Part shown: positions 41,065 through 48,099 of the stretch, piece by piece
Numbering within the stretch: position 1 is the first letter of the stretch
Layout: each line of letters starts with the position of its first letter
From: Thermostichus sp047461615
GTDB taxonomy: Bacteria; Cyanobacteriota; Cyanobacteriia; Thermostichales; Thermostichaceae
Assembly (NCBI RefSeq): GCF_047461615.1
Contig: NZ_JANSHI010000002.1
Location: 1 to 64,000 of the forward strand
Direction of reading: 5' to 3'
Length of the DNA stretch: 64,000 nucleotides
Program-made: the position numbers and the translations under genes
Notes under the pieces: model-generated
What the model was told of the DNA's origin: nothing
Database searches by the model: none
What the model saw: the letters and a program-made list of their open reading frames with translations, nothing else

Positions 41065-41805
41065 ATGAAGACAAGGCCAGCGGTGGAGGTTAGCCAGTTG
41101 TGGGTCGCCTACCCTGGTTGCCCACTGGTTCTGCAAGGGGTGGATCTCAGAGTTGAAGTTGGCCAGCGGGTGGGGGTTATCGGCCCCAATGGTGCCGGCA
41201 AAACTACCCTGTTCCTTGCTCTTGCGGGTCTCTTGCCCCTCCGCGCTGGGCAGATTACGTTGTTTGGGGAGCCGCTGCAACCTGGCCAATTTCGGCCTGA
41301 GGTGGGGCTAGTGTTTCAGGATCCCGATGACCAACTGTTTGCCGCCTCTGTGGCGGAGGATGTGGCCTTTGGACCGCGCAATCTCGGTTGGCCTGAAGCG
41401 GAGATTATCGCCGCCGTACAGTCAGCCCTGCAGAGGACTGGCACCCTGCATCTAGCCAATCGCCCACCCCACCGCCTCTCCAGTGGCGAAAAGCGTCTGA
41501 TTGCCATCGCTGGGATCCTGGCGATGCAGCCCCAGTTGGTGCTCTACGACGAGCCGACCGCTAACCTGGATCTGCGGGCGCGACGGCAGCTAATCGCCTT
41601 TTTCCAGCAAGTAGGCCACACCTTTCTGCTGGCCTCCCACGATCTGGAGCTGATCCTTGAGGTGTGCGATTGGGTGATCCTTTTGGATCAAGGCCGCGTC
41701 TGGGCTCAGGGATCCCCCAGGCAGCTGCTAAGCCAAGCCGACCTCTTGGAAGCGCATAGTTTGGAGGTGCCCCCTTCGCTGCGCTGTCAGGGAAAGAGTG
41801 GCTAA
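41065..41805 (+). CDS. ECF-type ABC transporter ATP-binding protein (CbiO-like)
   Basis: 246-residue ATPase of the energy-coupling factor class used for cobalt, nickel or vitamin import. Walker A GPNGAGKTT at residues 40-48, Q-loop VFQDPDDQLFA typical of CbiO/EcfA, signature LSSGEKR instead of LSGGQ, Walker B LVLYDEPTANLDL and H-loop ASHDLEL. I chose the start MKTRPAVEV; the longer frame adds 25 odd residues. No membrane partner (CbiM, CbiQ/EcfT) nearby, so it must work with subunits encoded elsewhere. Confidence 0.9.
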   Translation: MKTRPAVEVSQLWVAYPGCPLVLQGVDLRVEVGQRVGVIGPNGAGKTTLFLALAGLLPLRAGQITLFGEPLQPGQFRPEVGLVFQDPDDQLFAASVAEDVAFGPRNLGWPEAEIIAAVQSALQRTGTLHLANRPPHRLSSGEKRLIAIAGILAMQPQLVLYDEPTANLDLRARRQLIAFFQQVGHTFLLASHDLELILEVCDWVILLDQGRVWAQGSPRQLLSQADLLEAHSLEVPPSLRCQGKSG

Positions 41806-42331
41806 GCTGGTGACTCTGAGGAGAAGGAGTGTCAAGAACTGTTTGTTAACAGTTAACAACAGTCGTGCTTTCTTAATAAAAGCTATCACTCCAATTAAGA
41901 ATATTGATTTTTATTCGGGATGATTGGGGATATCATTCTGCTTAGGTCGGAGATCCTCGCTCTGAGCTATCTCAGCCGAATTCTCTGTATGATTTCAGCA
42001 AGGGATAGGTTGAGCTCAGAGTTGATAGCTTTGCCTTGCTGCGCGATGGCTCCCTTGAAATCCCGATGGCTCCTAGTGGCTCGTCCCAACCTAGTCCGAG
42101 GTCTGTTGCTAAGCAGGTCTTTCTTGGGCAAAAAGGGGGGAGGAAGCGTCTAGGTCAGTCAGGGTTGGTTTTCCTGAAGGGATCACCAGGTGAGGCAGAG
42201 ACAGAAGGATCTTCACTTGAGGTCAACGAAGTAGCCAGATCCTAGCAGCCAGCCAATCGGCAAGACAGTAGCTGCTAGGTTGAACTTCACGGTGCTTAGG
42301 AACTAGGCGTTCAAAGGGGTGGAGAGTTGAT
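41806..42331. other. Upstream region of the ccm operon
   Basis: 526 bp of lower-GC sequence before ccmK. It includes a perfect inverted repeat (41844-41858) and AT-rich stretches such as AATATTGATTTTTATTC near 41900. Two short frames (41920-42153, 42036-42245) lack protein-like character. It probably contains the carbon-responsive promoter and a long leader; no riboswitch fold was recognised. Confidence 0.5.
41844..41858. promoter_or_regulatory. TGTTAAC-A-GTTAACA palindrome upstream of ccm
   Basis: Perfect 7-bp arms around one base, 39 bp after the ECF ATPase stop and about 470 bp before ccmK. LysR-type regulators of cyanobacterial carbon uptake (CcmR, CmpR) bind AT-rich dyads, so this could be an operator; it could equally serve another role. 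Confidence 0.35.
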
Positions 42332-42640
42332 ATGCCTATTGCAGTTGGAATGATTGAAACGCGGGGGTTTCCAGCAGTAGTAGAAGCAGCCGACGCCATG
42401 GTGAAGGCGGCGCGTGTCACGCTGGTGGGCTACGAAAAAATTGGCAGCGGGCGTGTCACTGTGATCGTGCGGGGTGACGTCTCCGAGGTGCAGGCCTCGG
42501 TAGCTGCCGGTTTGGAATCTGCCAAGCGGGTAAGCGGTGGCGAGGTGCTCTCCCACCACATCATTGCTCGGCCGCATGAAAACCTGGAGTACGTGCTGCC
42601 CATTCGCTACACCGAAGCGGTGGAGCAGTTTCGCACATAG
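42332..42640 (+). CDS. ccmK: Carboxysome shell protein CcmK (first copy)
   Basis: 102-residue BMC-domain hexamer-forming protein of the beta-carboxysome facets. IAVGMIETRGFPAVVEAADAM and KAARVTLVGYEKIGSGRVTV match CcmK1/2, including the pore segment KIGSG. Start ATG 42332 is preceded by GGAGAG. First gene of the operon. It differs from the next copy in only three of the first 60 residues but ends earlier (FRT). Confidence 0.97.
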   Translation: MPIAVGMIETRGFPAVVEAADAMVKAARVTLVGYEKIGSGRVTVIVRGDVSEVQASVAAGLESAKRVSGGEVLSHHIIARPHENLEYVLPIRYTEAVEQFRT

Positions 42641-42680
42641 CGCAGAAGCTGGTAAACCCATCTCAGCGTAAGGAGTCCCT

Positions 42681-43022
42681 ATGGCCATCGCAGTTGGAAT
42701 GATTGAAACGCTGGGTTTCCCAGCAGTAGTGGAAGCGGCCGATGCCATGGTGAAGGCAGCGCGCGTCACCTTGGTGGGCTACGAGAAAATTAGCAGTGGG
42801 CGCGTCACCGTGATCGTGCGGGGCGATGTCTCTGAGGTGCAGGCCTCGGTAGCTGCCGGCATCGAAGCCGTGAAGCGGGTCAACGGCGGCCAGCTGCTCT
42901 CCTGGCACATCATTGCCCGTCCCCACGAAAACCTGGAGTACGTGTTGCCCATTCGCTACACCGAGGACGTGGCCCAGTTCCGCGAAGGGGTCAATGCCAT
43001 TCGTCCCTTCACGCGTCCCTAG
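42681..43022 (+). CDS. ccmK: Carboxysome shell protein CcmK (second copy)
   Basis: 113-residue BMC hexamer protein, near-identical to the previous copy in its N-terminal 60 residues. The pore segment is KISSG rather than KIGSG and the C-terminus is longer (REGVNAIRPFTRP). The stop is directly followed by ccmL (0-bp gap). Together with the first copy this is a tandem CcmK1/CcmK2 pair. Confidence 0.97.
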   Translation: MAIAVGMIETLGFPAVVEAADAMVKAARVTLVGYEKISSGRVTVIVRGDVSEVQASVAAGIEAVKRVNGGQLLSWHIIARPHENLEYVLPIRYTEDVAQFREGVNAIRPFTRP

Positions 43023-43322
43023 ATGCGTATTGCGATTGTACGGGGTACCGTCACCAGCACCCAGAAGGATCCCAGCCTGACGGGCGTGAAGTTCCTGGTG
43101 GTGCAGTATGTCGATCTCGAAGGCCGGCCGCAGCCGGACTATGCTGTGGCTGCTGACCCAGTGGGGGCCGGCGCCGAGGAATGGGTGCTGGTCAGCCAAG
43201 GTAGCGCGGCTCGCCAACCGCGGGGAAACGAAACCCGACCTTTGGATGCCGTGGTGATGGCCATTATTGACACCGTTAGCATTGACGGTCGCTCCGTCTA
43301 CAACAAGCGCGAGCAACGCTAG
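43023..43322 (+). CDS. ccmL: Carboxysome vertex protein CcmL
   Basis: 99-residue EutN/CcmL pentamer protein closing the icosahedral vertices. MRIAIVRGTVTSTQKDPSLTG, KFLVVQYVDLEGRPQ and a C-terminal VVMAIIDTVSIDGRSVYNK are family hallmarks. Start abuts the second ccmK stop, implying translational coupling. Confidence 0.97.
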   Translation: MRIAIVRGTVTSTQKDPSLTGVKFLVVQYVDLEGRPQPDYAVAADPVGAGAEEWVLVSQGSAARQPRGNETRPLDAVVMAIIDTVSIDGRSVYNKREQR

Positions 43323-43370
43323 CTGGGATCCTTCCCTTTCCTCTTTGATTGGGTCTAGAGGCTCACGGTT

Positions 43371-45311
43371 ATGCCTGCTCAAACCTACGCTGCGCCGCCA
43401 ACGCCCTGGTCACGTCGCTTGGCGGAGCCTACCATTCATCCCTCTGCTTACGTCCACTCCTTTTCCAATCTCATCGGGGATGTGCGCGTCGGCGCTCAGG
43501 TGCTCATCGCCCCTGGAACTTCCATCCGCGCCGATGAAGGATCCCCCTTCTACATTGGCGACGGCTCCAATATCCAGGATGGGGTGGTGATCCACGGCCT
43601 AGAGCAAGGGCGGGTCATTGGGGAAGATGGCCAGCCCTACTCGGTGTGGATTGGCAAGAACACCTCCATTGCCCACATGGCCTTGATCCACGGGCCAGCC
43701 TACGTGGGCAACAACTGCTTCATCGGCTTCCGCTCCACCGTGTTCAATGCGCGGGTGGGAGATGGCTGCATCATCATGTTGCACTGCCTCATCCAGGATG
43801 TGGAGATCCCGCCGGGCAAATATGTGCGCTCCGGCTCCATCATCACCAACCAAGCTGAGGCTGACCGGCTACCGGATGTCCAAGATAGCGATGCCAAGTT
43901 TGCTCAGCACGTTATCGGCATTAACCAAGCCCTGCTGGAGGGCTACCACTGCAGCGAGAACCTCGTCTGTATTGCTCCTATTCGCAACGAGCTGATGCAA
44001 GCCCGCGCCTCTGGTTCTTCCTCCTCTCTTGCCAATGGGCACAACGGCAGCGGATCCCTTCTAAGTCCAGAGGTGGTGGAGCAGGTGCGCGCCCTCTTGG
44101 CCCAAGGCTACCGGGTGGGCCTGGAATACGCTGATCCCCGCCGCTTCCGCGTCTCCTCTTGGCAGAGCGAAGGCCCAATCCTCGGCACCCACGAGGCCGA
44201 GGTGGTGCAATCGCTGGAAGCTCTTCTAGCAGCCCACCGCGGGGAGTATGTGCGCCTGTTGGGGATCGATCCCAAAGCCAAGCGGCGGGTGCTGGAGCAG
44301 ATTATCCAAACCCCAGAAGGTCCCGCAACCCCCTCGGGATCCTCTGGCCGCCTTTCGGTGGCTATGCCAGGCTCCAGCAGGGGGGAATGGCGTCTGGAGG
44401 AGGAGATCCAAAGCCTGGTGGCCCAAGGGTACCGCGTTGGCCTGGAAGTGGCCGATGCTCGCCGCTACCGCACTTCTTCGTGGCAGACCTTGGGTACTTT
44501 CAGCGGCTCGGTCCAGGAGATCCTAACGGCTGTGCGGGCAGCCCTAGCCGAGCACGCGGGAGAGTACGTGCGCCTGTTGGGGATCGATCCCAAAGCCAAG
44601 CGGCGGGTGCTGGAGAAGGTGATTCAGACCCCCAAAGGTCAGGTGGGCAGCAGTCCGGCGGAGGCGGGCGCGGCAACAAGCACGACTTCTGCTTCTGGGG
44701 CAGGGGACAGCAGCAGCCCGGATTTGGAGCTGCAGGAAGAGGTGCACCGGTTACTGGCCCAGGGCTACCGCATCGGCTACGAATATGCCGACGAGCGCCG
44801 CTTCAAAACTTCCTCTTGGCAGAGCGGGCCGGTCCTTCGCGCTAGCCGTGGGCCAGAGGTGTTGGCCGAGCTGAGGGCGGCGCTGGCAGAGCACCAGGGC
44901 CACTACGTGCGCCTGCTGGGGATCGATCCCAAAGGGAAAAAGCGGGTCTATGAGCGCCTCATCCAGACCCCCAGCGGCAAGCCGCCGACTTCTGCGCCGG
45001 CAGCTCAAGGAGCGCCGGTGGCTGCAGTTTCCCCTCCCTCCACCCCTAGGCGACTTAGCAGCGAGGTGGTGGCGCAAGTCCAGCAACTACTTAGCCAGGG
45101 CTACCGCATCGGCACTGAACACGCTGACAAGCGCCGCTTTCGCACCTCCTCTTGGCAAAGCTGTAGCCCCATTGAAGCCACGCAATTGGACCAAGTGGTA
45201 GCAGCCCTGGAGGCCTGCCTAGAGGAACATCGCGGCGAGTACGTGCGCCTGCTGGGCATTGACCCCAAATCTAAGCGGCGGGTGCTGGAGCAGATTATCC
45301 AAACCCCTTGA
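43371..45311 (+). CDS. ccmM: Carboxysome scaffold protein CcmM (gamma-carbonic anhydrase plus four SSUL repeats)
   Basis: 646 residues. N-terminal left-handed beta-helix (1-200) is a gamma-carbonic anhydrase domain with zinc ligands His75, His102 and His107, and a Cys194/Cys200 pair (YHCSENLVC). Four Rubisco small-subunit-like repeats follow, starting near residues 231, 340, 452 and 561 (e.g. LLAQGYRVGLEYADPRRFR, then SSWQS and YVRLLGIDPKAKRRVLE in each), joined by Ser/Gly/Pro linkers. The repeats tether Rubisco. An internal ATG (Met209, position 43995) just before the repeats could start the short Rubisco-scaffold form. In the ccm operon after ccmL. Confidence 0.97.
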   Translation: MPAQTYAAPPTPWSRRLAEPTIHPSAYVHSFSNLIGDVRVGAQVLIAPGTSIRADEGSPFYIGDGSNIQDGVVIHGLEQGRVIGEDGQPYSVWIGKNTSIAHMALIHGPAYVGNNCFIGFRSTVFNARVGDGCIIMLHCLIQDVEIPPGKYVRSGSIITNQAEADRLPDVQDSDAKFAQHVIGINQALLEGYHCSENLVCIAPIRNELMQARASGSSSSLANGHNGSGSLLSPEVVEQVRALLAQGYRVGLEYADPRRFRVSSWQSEGPILGTHEAEVVQSLEALLAAHRGEYVRLLGIDPKAKRRVLEQIIQTPEGPATPSGSSGRLSVAMPGSSRGEWRLEEEIQSLVAQGYRVGLEVADARRYRTSSWQTLGTFSGSVQEILTAVRAALAEHAGEYVRLLGIDPKAKRRVLEKVIQTPKGQVGSSPAEAGAATSTTSASGAGDSSSPDLELQEEVHRLLAQGYRIGYEYADERRFKTSSWQSGPVLRASRGPEVLAELRAALAEHQGHYVRLLGIDPKGKKRVYERLIQTPSGKPPTSAPAAQGAPVAAVSPPSTPRRLSSEVVAQVQQLLSQGYRIGTEHADKRRFRTSSWQSCSPIEATQLDQVVAALEACLEEHRGEYVRLLGIDPKSKRRVLEQIIQTP

Positions 45312-45347
45312 GGAGTTCCGGGTTGGTTTCCAGCCAGCCCCCTAGCG

Positions 45348-46025
45348 ATGAGAAGCACCTTGGCTTCCACTCTGCCCACCTCCCTCAGGCCCCAAGCCTG
45401 GCTCGCGCAGAGCGGTAAAGCCCACTACGTTGTCAGTGGTGAGGTAGACATAGAGGAGGAGGCAAGCATCGGCCTAGGGGTGCTGCTGCGCGCCAATCCC
45501 GGCTGCCGTATCCACATCGGGCGGGGCGTCTGTATTGGCGCGGGATCTATCCTGCACGCCTGTGGGGGATCCCTGGTTGTGGAGGCGGGGGCTACTTTGG
45601 GAAGGGGGGTGCTGGTGATTGGGCAAGGCACCATCGGCGAAAATGCCTGCATTGGCTCGGAAGCCACGCTGCTCAACTGTTCAATACTCCGCCAGGCAGT
45701 CATTCCTCCCGGCTCGCTACTTGGGGATCCCACCTGGAGAAGCGAGGAAGAGGCGACTGGAGTAACCCAGACAGAGCCAGAAGAGGCAGAGAGGGTGCAA
45801 GAGTTGCCCGCAGCCCCCGCCCAAGGAGTGTCTGAGGCCAAGACCCCTCCTCCTTCTCCTGAGGCAGAGGTAACCCCTCAGGAGCAAGCAGCGGCGGAGC
45901 CAGCGCAAGAACAAAAGGGAGCAGGCAGGCTCAACGGGATCCCAGGCCGTGCCGAGCTGGAGCGGCTGTTGGGGAAGATCTACCCTCACCGTCAGGTTCT
46001 CTCCTCGCGGGATGGGCGGTTCTGA
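45348..46025 (+). CDS. ccmN: Carboxysome assembly protein CcmN
   Basis: 225 residues. A beta-helix (residues 20-125; hexapeptide pattern such as IHIGRGVCIGAGSILHACGG and ENACIGSEATLLNCSI) binds CcmM. A long Glu/Pro/Ala linker leads to a C-terminal helical encapsulation peptide (RAELERLLGKIYPHRQV, residues ~204-220) that docks to the CcmK shell. Length and layout fit CcmN. It follows ccmM by 36 bp. Confidence 0.95.
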   Translation: MRSTLASTLPTSLRPQAWLAQSGKAHYVVSGEVDIEEEASIGLGVLLRANPGCRIHIGRGVCIGAGSILHACGGSLVVEAGATLGRGVLVIGQGTIGENACIGSEATLLNCSILRQAVIPPGSLLGDPTWRSEEEATGVTQTEPEEAERVQELPAAPAQGVSEAKTPPPSPEAEVTPQEQAAAEPAQEQKGAGRLNGIPGRAELERLLGKIYPHRQVLSSRDGRF

Positions 46026-46057
46026 GAGCTACCCTGGCATTGAGGAAGTAGGGTGCC

Positions 46058-46774
46058 ATGTCCACCTCTCTGGGCCTTATTCAGACGCGCAGCTTCCCAG
46101 TCATTGTCCGCGTTGCCGACGCCATGACCAAGTCGGCCGGCGTGACTCTCATTGGCTTTGAGAAGATCTCCGGCGGCTACTGCACGGCAATTGTGCGGGG
46201 GAACATCGCCGACGTGCGCATTGCCATCGAAGAGGGGATTGAAGTGGCTCGCCAGTTTAACCAGGAGGAGATCTCCAGTCTGGTGATCCCAAGGCCCCTG
46301 CCCAACCTAGAGGTGGTGCTGCCCATCAGCAGCAAGCTGTCTCAGCTGGCCCAAAGTCGGGGCTACAGCCGCCTCAGCAACCTAGCCGTGGGCCTGCTGG
46401 AGACCCGCGGCTTCCCCGCCATGGTGGGGGCTGCTGACACAATGCTGAAAACAGCCGATGTGCAGCTAGCCGCCTACGAGACCATTGGCGACGGCTTGTG
46501 TACGGTCATCATTCGCGGCACAGTCTCCAACGTGGCCATTGCCATCGATGCGGGCATGTACGAGGCAGAGCGCATTGGCGAGCTAAACGCCGTGGCCGTG
46601 ATCCCACGCCCCCTCGACGAACTGGAGCAGGCCCTGCCGGTGGCCAGTTGTTTTGTTGCCCAGCCGGTTACCTTGCCCGTGGCGATCCCTCAAGCTCAGA
46701 AAGAAGAGGTACAGCGCAGCGAGAGGGCGGGAGAGCGGATCCCAGTCTATTTGGAGCCGCCAGGCACTCCCTAG
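46058..46774 (+). CDS. ccmO: Carboxysome shell protein CcmO (tandem BMC)
   Basis: 238 residues with two BMC domains: SLGLIQTRSFPVIVRVADAM and KSAGVTLIGFEKISGGYCTA for the first, then AVGLLETRGFPAMVGAADTM and TADVQLAAYETIGDGLCTV for the second. CcmO forms pseudohexameric trimers at facets or edges. Last gene of the operon, 32 bp after ccmN. The C-terminal 25 residues are polar and unconserved. Confidence 0.96.
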   Translation: MSTSLGLIQTRSFPVIVRVADAMTKSAGVTLIGFEKISGGYCTAIVRGNIADVRIAIEEGIEVARQFNQEEISSLVIPRPLPNLEVVLPISSKLSQLAQSRGYSRLSNLAVGLLETRGFPAMVGAADTMLKTADVQLAAYETIGDGLCTVIIRGTVSNVAIAIDAGMYEAERIGELNAVAVIPRPLDELEQALPVASCFVAQPVTLPVAIPQAQKEEVQRSERAGERIPVYLEPPGTP

Positions 46775-46970
46775 GCTCACCGCTAGACAGCAAGCCAAGC
46801 AGGAAAAAAAATGCTAGGCTACTGGAAGACCTGGGTCCGTGCGGCTCGGACGCCCAAACCGTGTCAGGATCGGAAGATAGCAGCACTACGGGATGCTCTG
46901 AGCAGGCGCGTCAACCCAGGTCGCCCTTTTCCCGCAGCTGGGTTCCACGGGCACTAGCAGGGCACACCCT

Positions 46971-47384
46971 ATGGCTGAAAAAGACAATCCCCTTGCCCAC
47001 TTAGCTCAAAAGGCCTTCTACTTCGGCATGGGTCTGGCGGCGCTAGTTGCCGACAATGTCCCCAAGGTGGCTGGGAATGCCAGAGACCGCCTGCTGGAGC
47101 TGCGCAAGCAGCTGCAAGCCCTAGTGGATGAATTGGTAGAGCTGGGGGCGATGAGAGCCGAGGAGGCGCGAGCCTACATGGACGCTATTGCCGCCACTGT
47201 CAACCGCAAGGAAGAGGGAAAGGCTGCCGGTGGCCCCCGCAGAATCACCATTGAAGATATGGGCGAGGCAGAGGCAGAAGGGAGCACTGCCATTGAGCTG
47301 TCAGAGGCAGCTCGACTGCGCCAGCGGATTGCTGAGCTGCAGGCAGAATTGGAGCGGATCAAGAAAGAGGCCGGTAAAGCCTAG
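46971..47384 (+). CDS. Conserved cyanobacterial protein with phasin-like helices
   Basis: 137 residues, mostly helical. An N-terminal FYFGMGLAALVADNVPK segment and LRKQLQALVDELVELGAM resemble small coiled-coil, phasin-like proteins. The C-terminal coiled coil (LRQRIAELQAELERIKKE) is clear. Cyanobacterial homologues are annotated as hypothetical. It lies ~200 bp after ccmO on the same strand but is probably not part of the ccm operon. Convergent with tRNA-Trp. Confidence 0.7.
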   Translation: MAEKDNPLAHLAQKAFYFGMGLAALVADNVPKVAGNARDRLLELRKQLQALVDELVELGAMRAEEARAYMDAIAATVNRKEEGKAAGGPRRITIEDMGEAEAEGSTAIELSEAARLRQRIAELQAELERIKKEAGKA

Positions 47385-47436
47385 CTTGGCAGAGTATACA
47401 GGTTGCACTGCAAAGGCCAGCTTGAGCTCTAAGTAA

Positions 47437-47509
47437 CGCGTCCTGGAGGACTCGAACCCCCGACATCCGGTTTTGGAGACCGACGTTCTACCAGCTGAAC
47501 TAAGGACGC
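47437..47509 (-). tRNA. trnW: tRNA-Trp (CCA anticodon)
   Basis: 73 bases on the minus strand. Acceptor stem GCGTCCT pairs with AGGACGC, discriminator is G73, T-loop GGTTCGAGTCC, and the anticodon loop TCTCCAA gives CCA. CCA end not encoded. It follows rplS on the same strand by 46 bp. Confidence 0.97.
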
Positions 47510-47555
47510 ACTAGAGACTAGCTTTCTATCTAGCCTAGCAAGTTTCCCTGTAGCT

Positions 47556-47939
47556 TTAAAGGGCCTCCTCCTGGAGATCTTCCTTGGCTTTGATGCGCGT
47601 GGCTTTGCCTACTCGCTTCCTCAGGTAGAAGAGCTTGGCGCGGCGCACTTTGCCCCGCCGTAGCACCTGAATGGACTCGATGCGCGGCGAGTGAACTGGG
47701 AAGACGCGCTCCACGCCAATGCCCTGGAAAACCTTGCGCACGGTGATGGTGCGGTTGAGACCCGCATGGCGCATGGCAATGACCGTGCCTTCAAAAGTTT
47801 GCACTCGCTCTTTGCCACCTTCTTGAATGCGTACCCCCACCCGCACCTGATCCCCAACGTGGATCTCAGGTAGGTCCGGCTTCAGGTATTCCGCCTCCAC
47901 AAGGCGGAGGATGGCCTCGGGGTTGATGCGAGCGTTCAT
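47556..47939 (-). CDS. rplS: Ribosomal protein bL19
   Basis: 127-residue large-subunit protein at the inter-subunit bridge. It matches L19: NPEAILRLVEAEYLK, IHVGDQVRVGVRIQEG, RVQTFEGTVIAMRHAGLNRT, TVRKVFQGIGVERVFPVHSP and the C-terminal AKLFYLRKRVGKATRIKAK. Length normal. Followed by tRNA-Trp on the same strand, an old linkage; secE and nusG, which usually follow, are absent here. Confidence 0.97.
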   Translation of the reverse strand: MNARINPEAILRLVEAEYLKPDLPEIHVGDQVRVGVRIQEGGKERVQTFEGTVIAMRHAGLNRTITVRKVFQGIGVERVFPVHSPRIESIQVLRRGKVRRAKLFYLRKRVGKATRIKAKEDLQEEAL

Positions 47940-48099
47940 GGCTTTCCCGCGCTCTCAGCGGCTAACTATCGTAGCAATCCCCCTGCTTTTTGTACAGGTC
48001 TCGAAGGGCCGGACGACCCCGGAGCTCAAGACTGCGTTGGCGCCCCTCTCTTTGCTAGATAGGCTAGATTGTAGGCTCTTGTGAGAGGCGGGAGACGTC

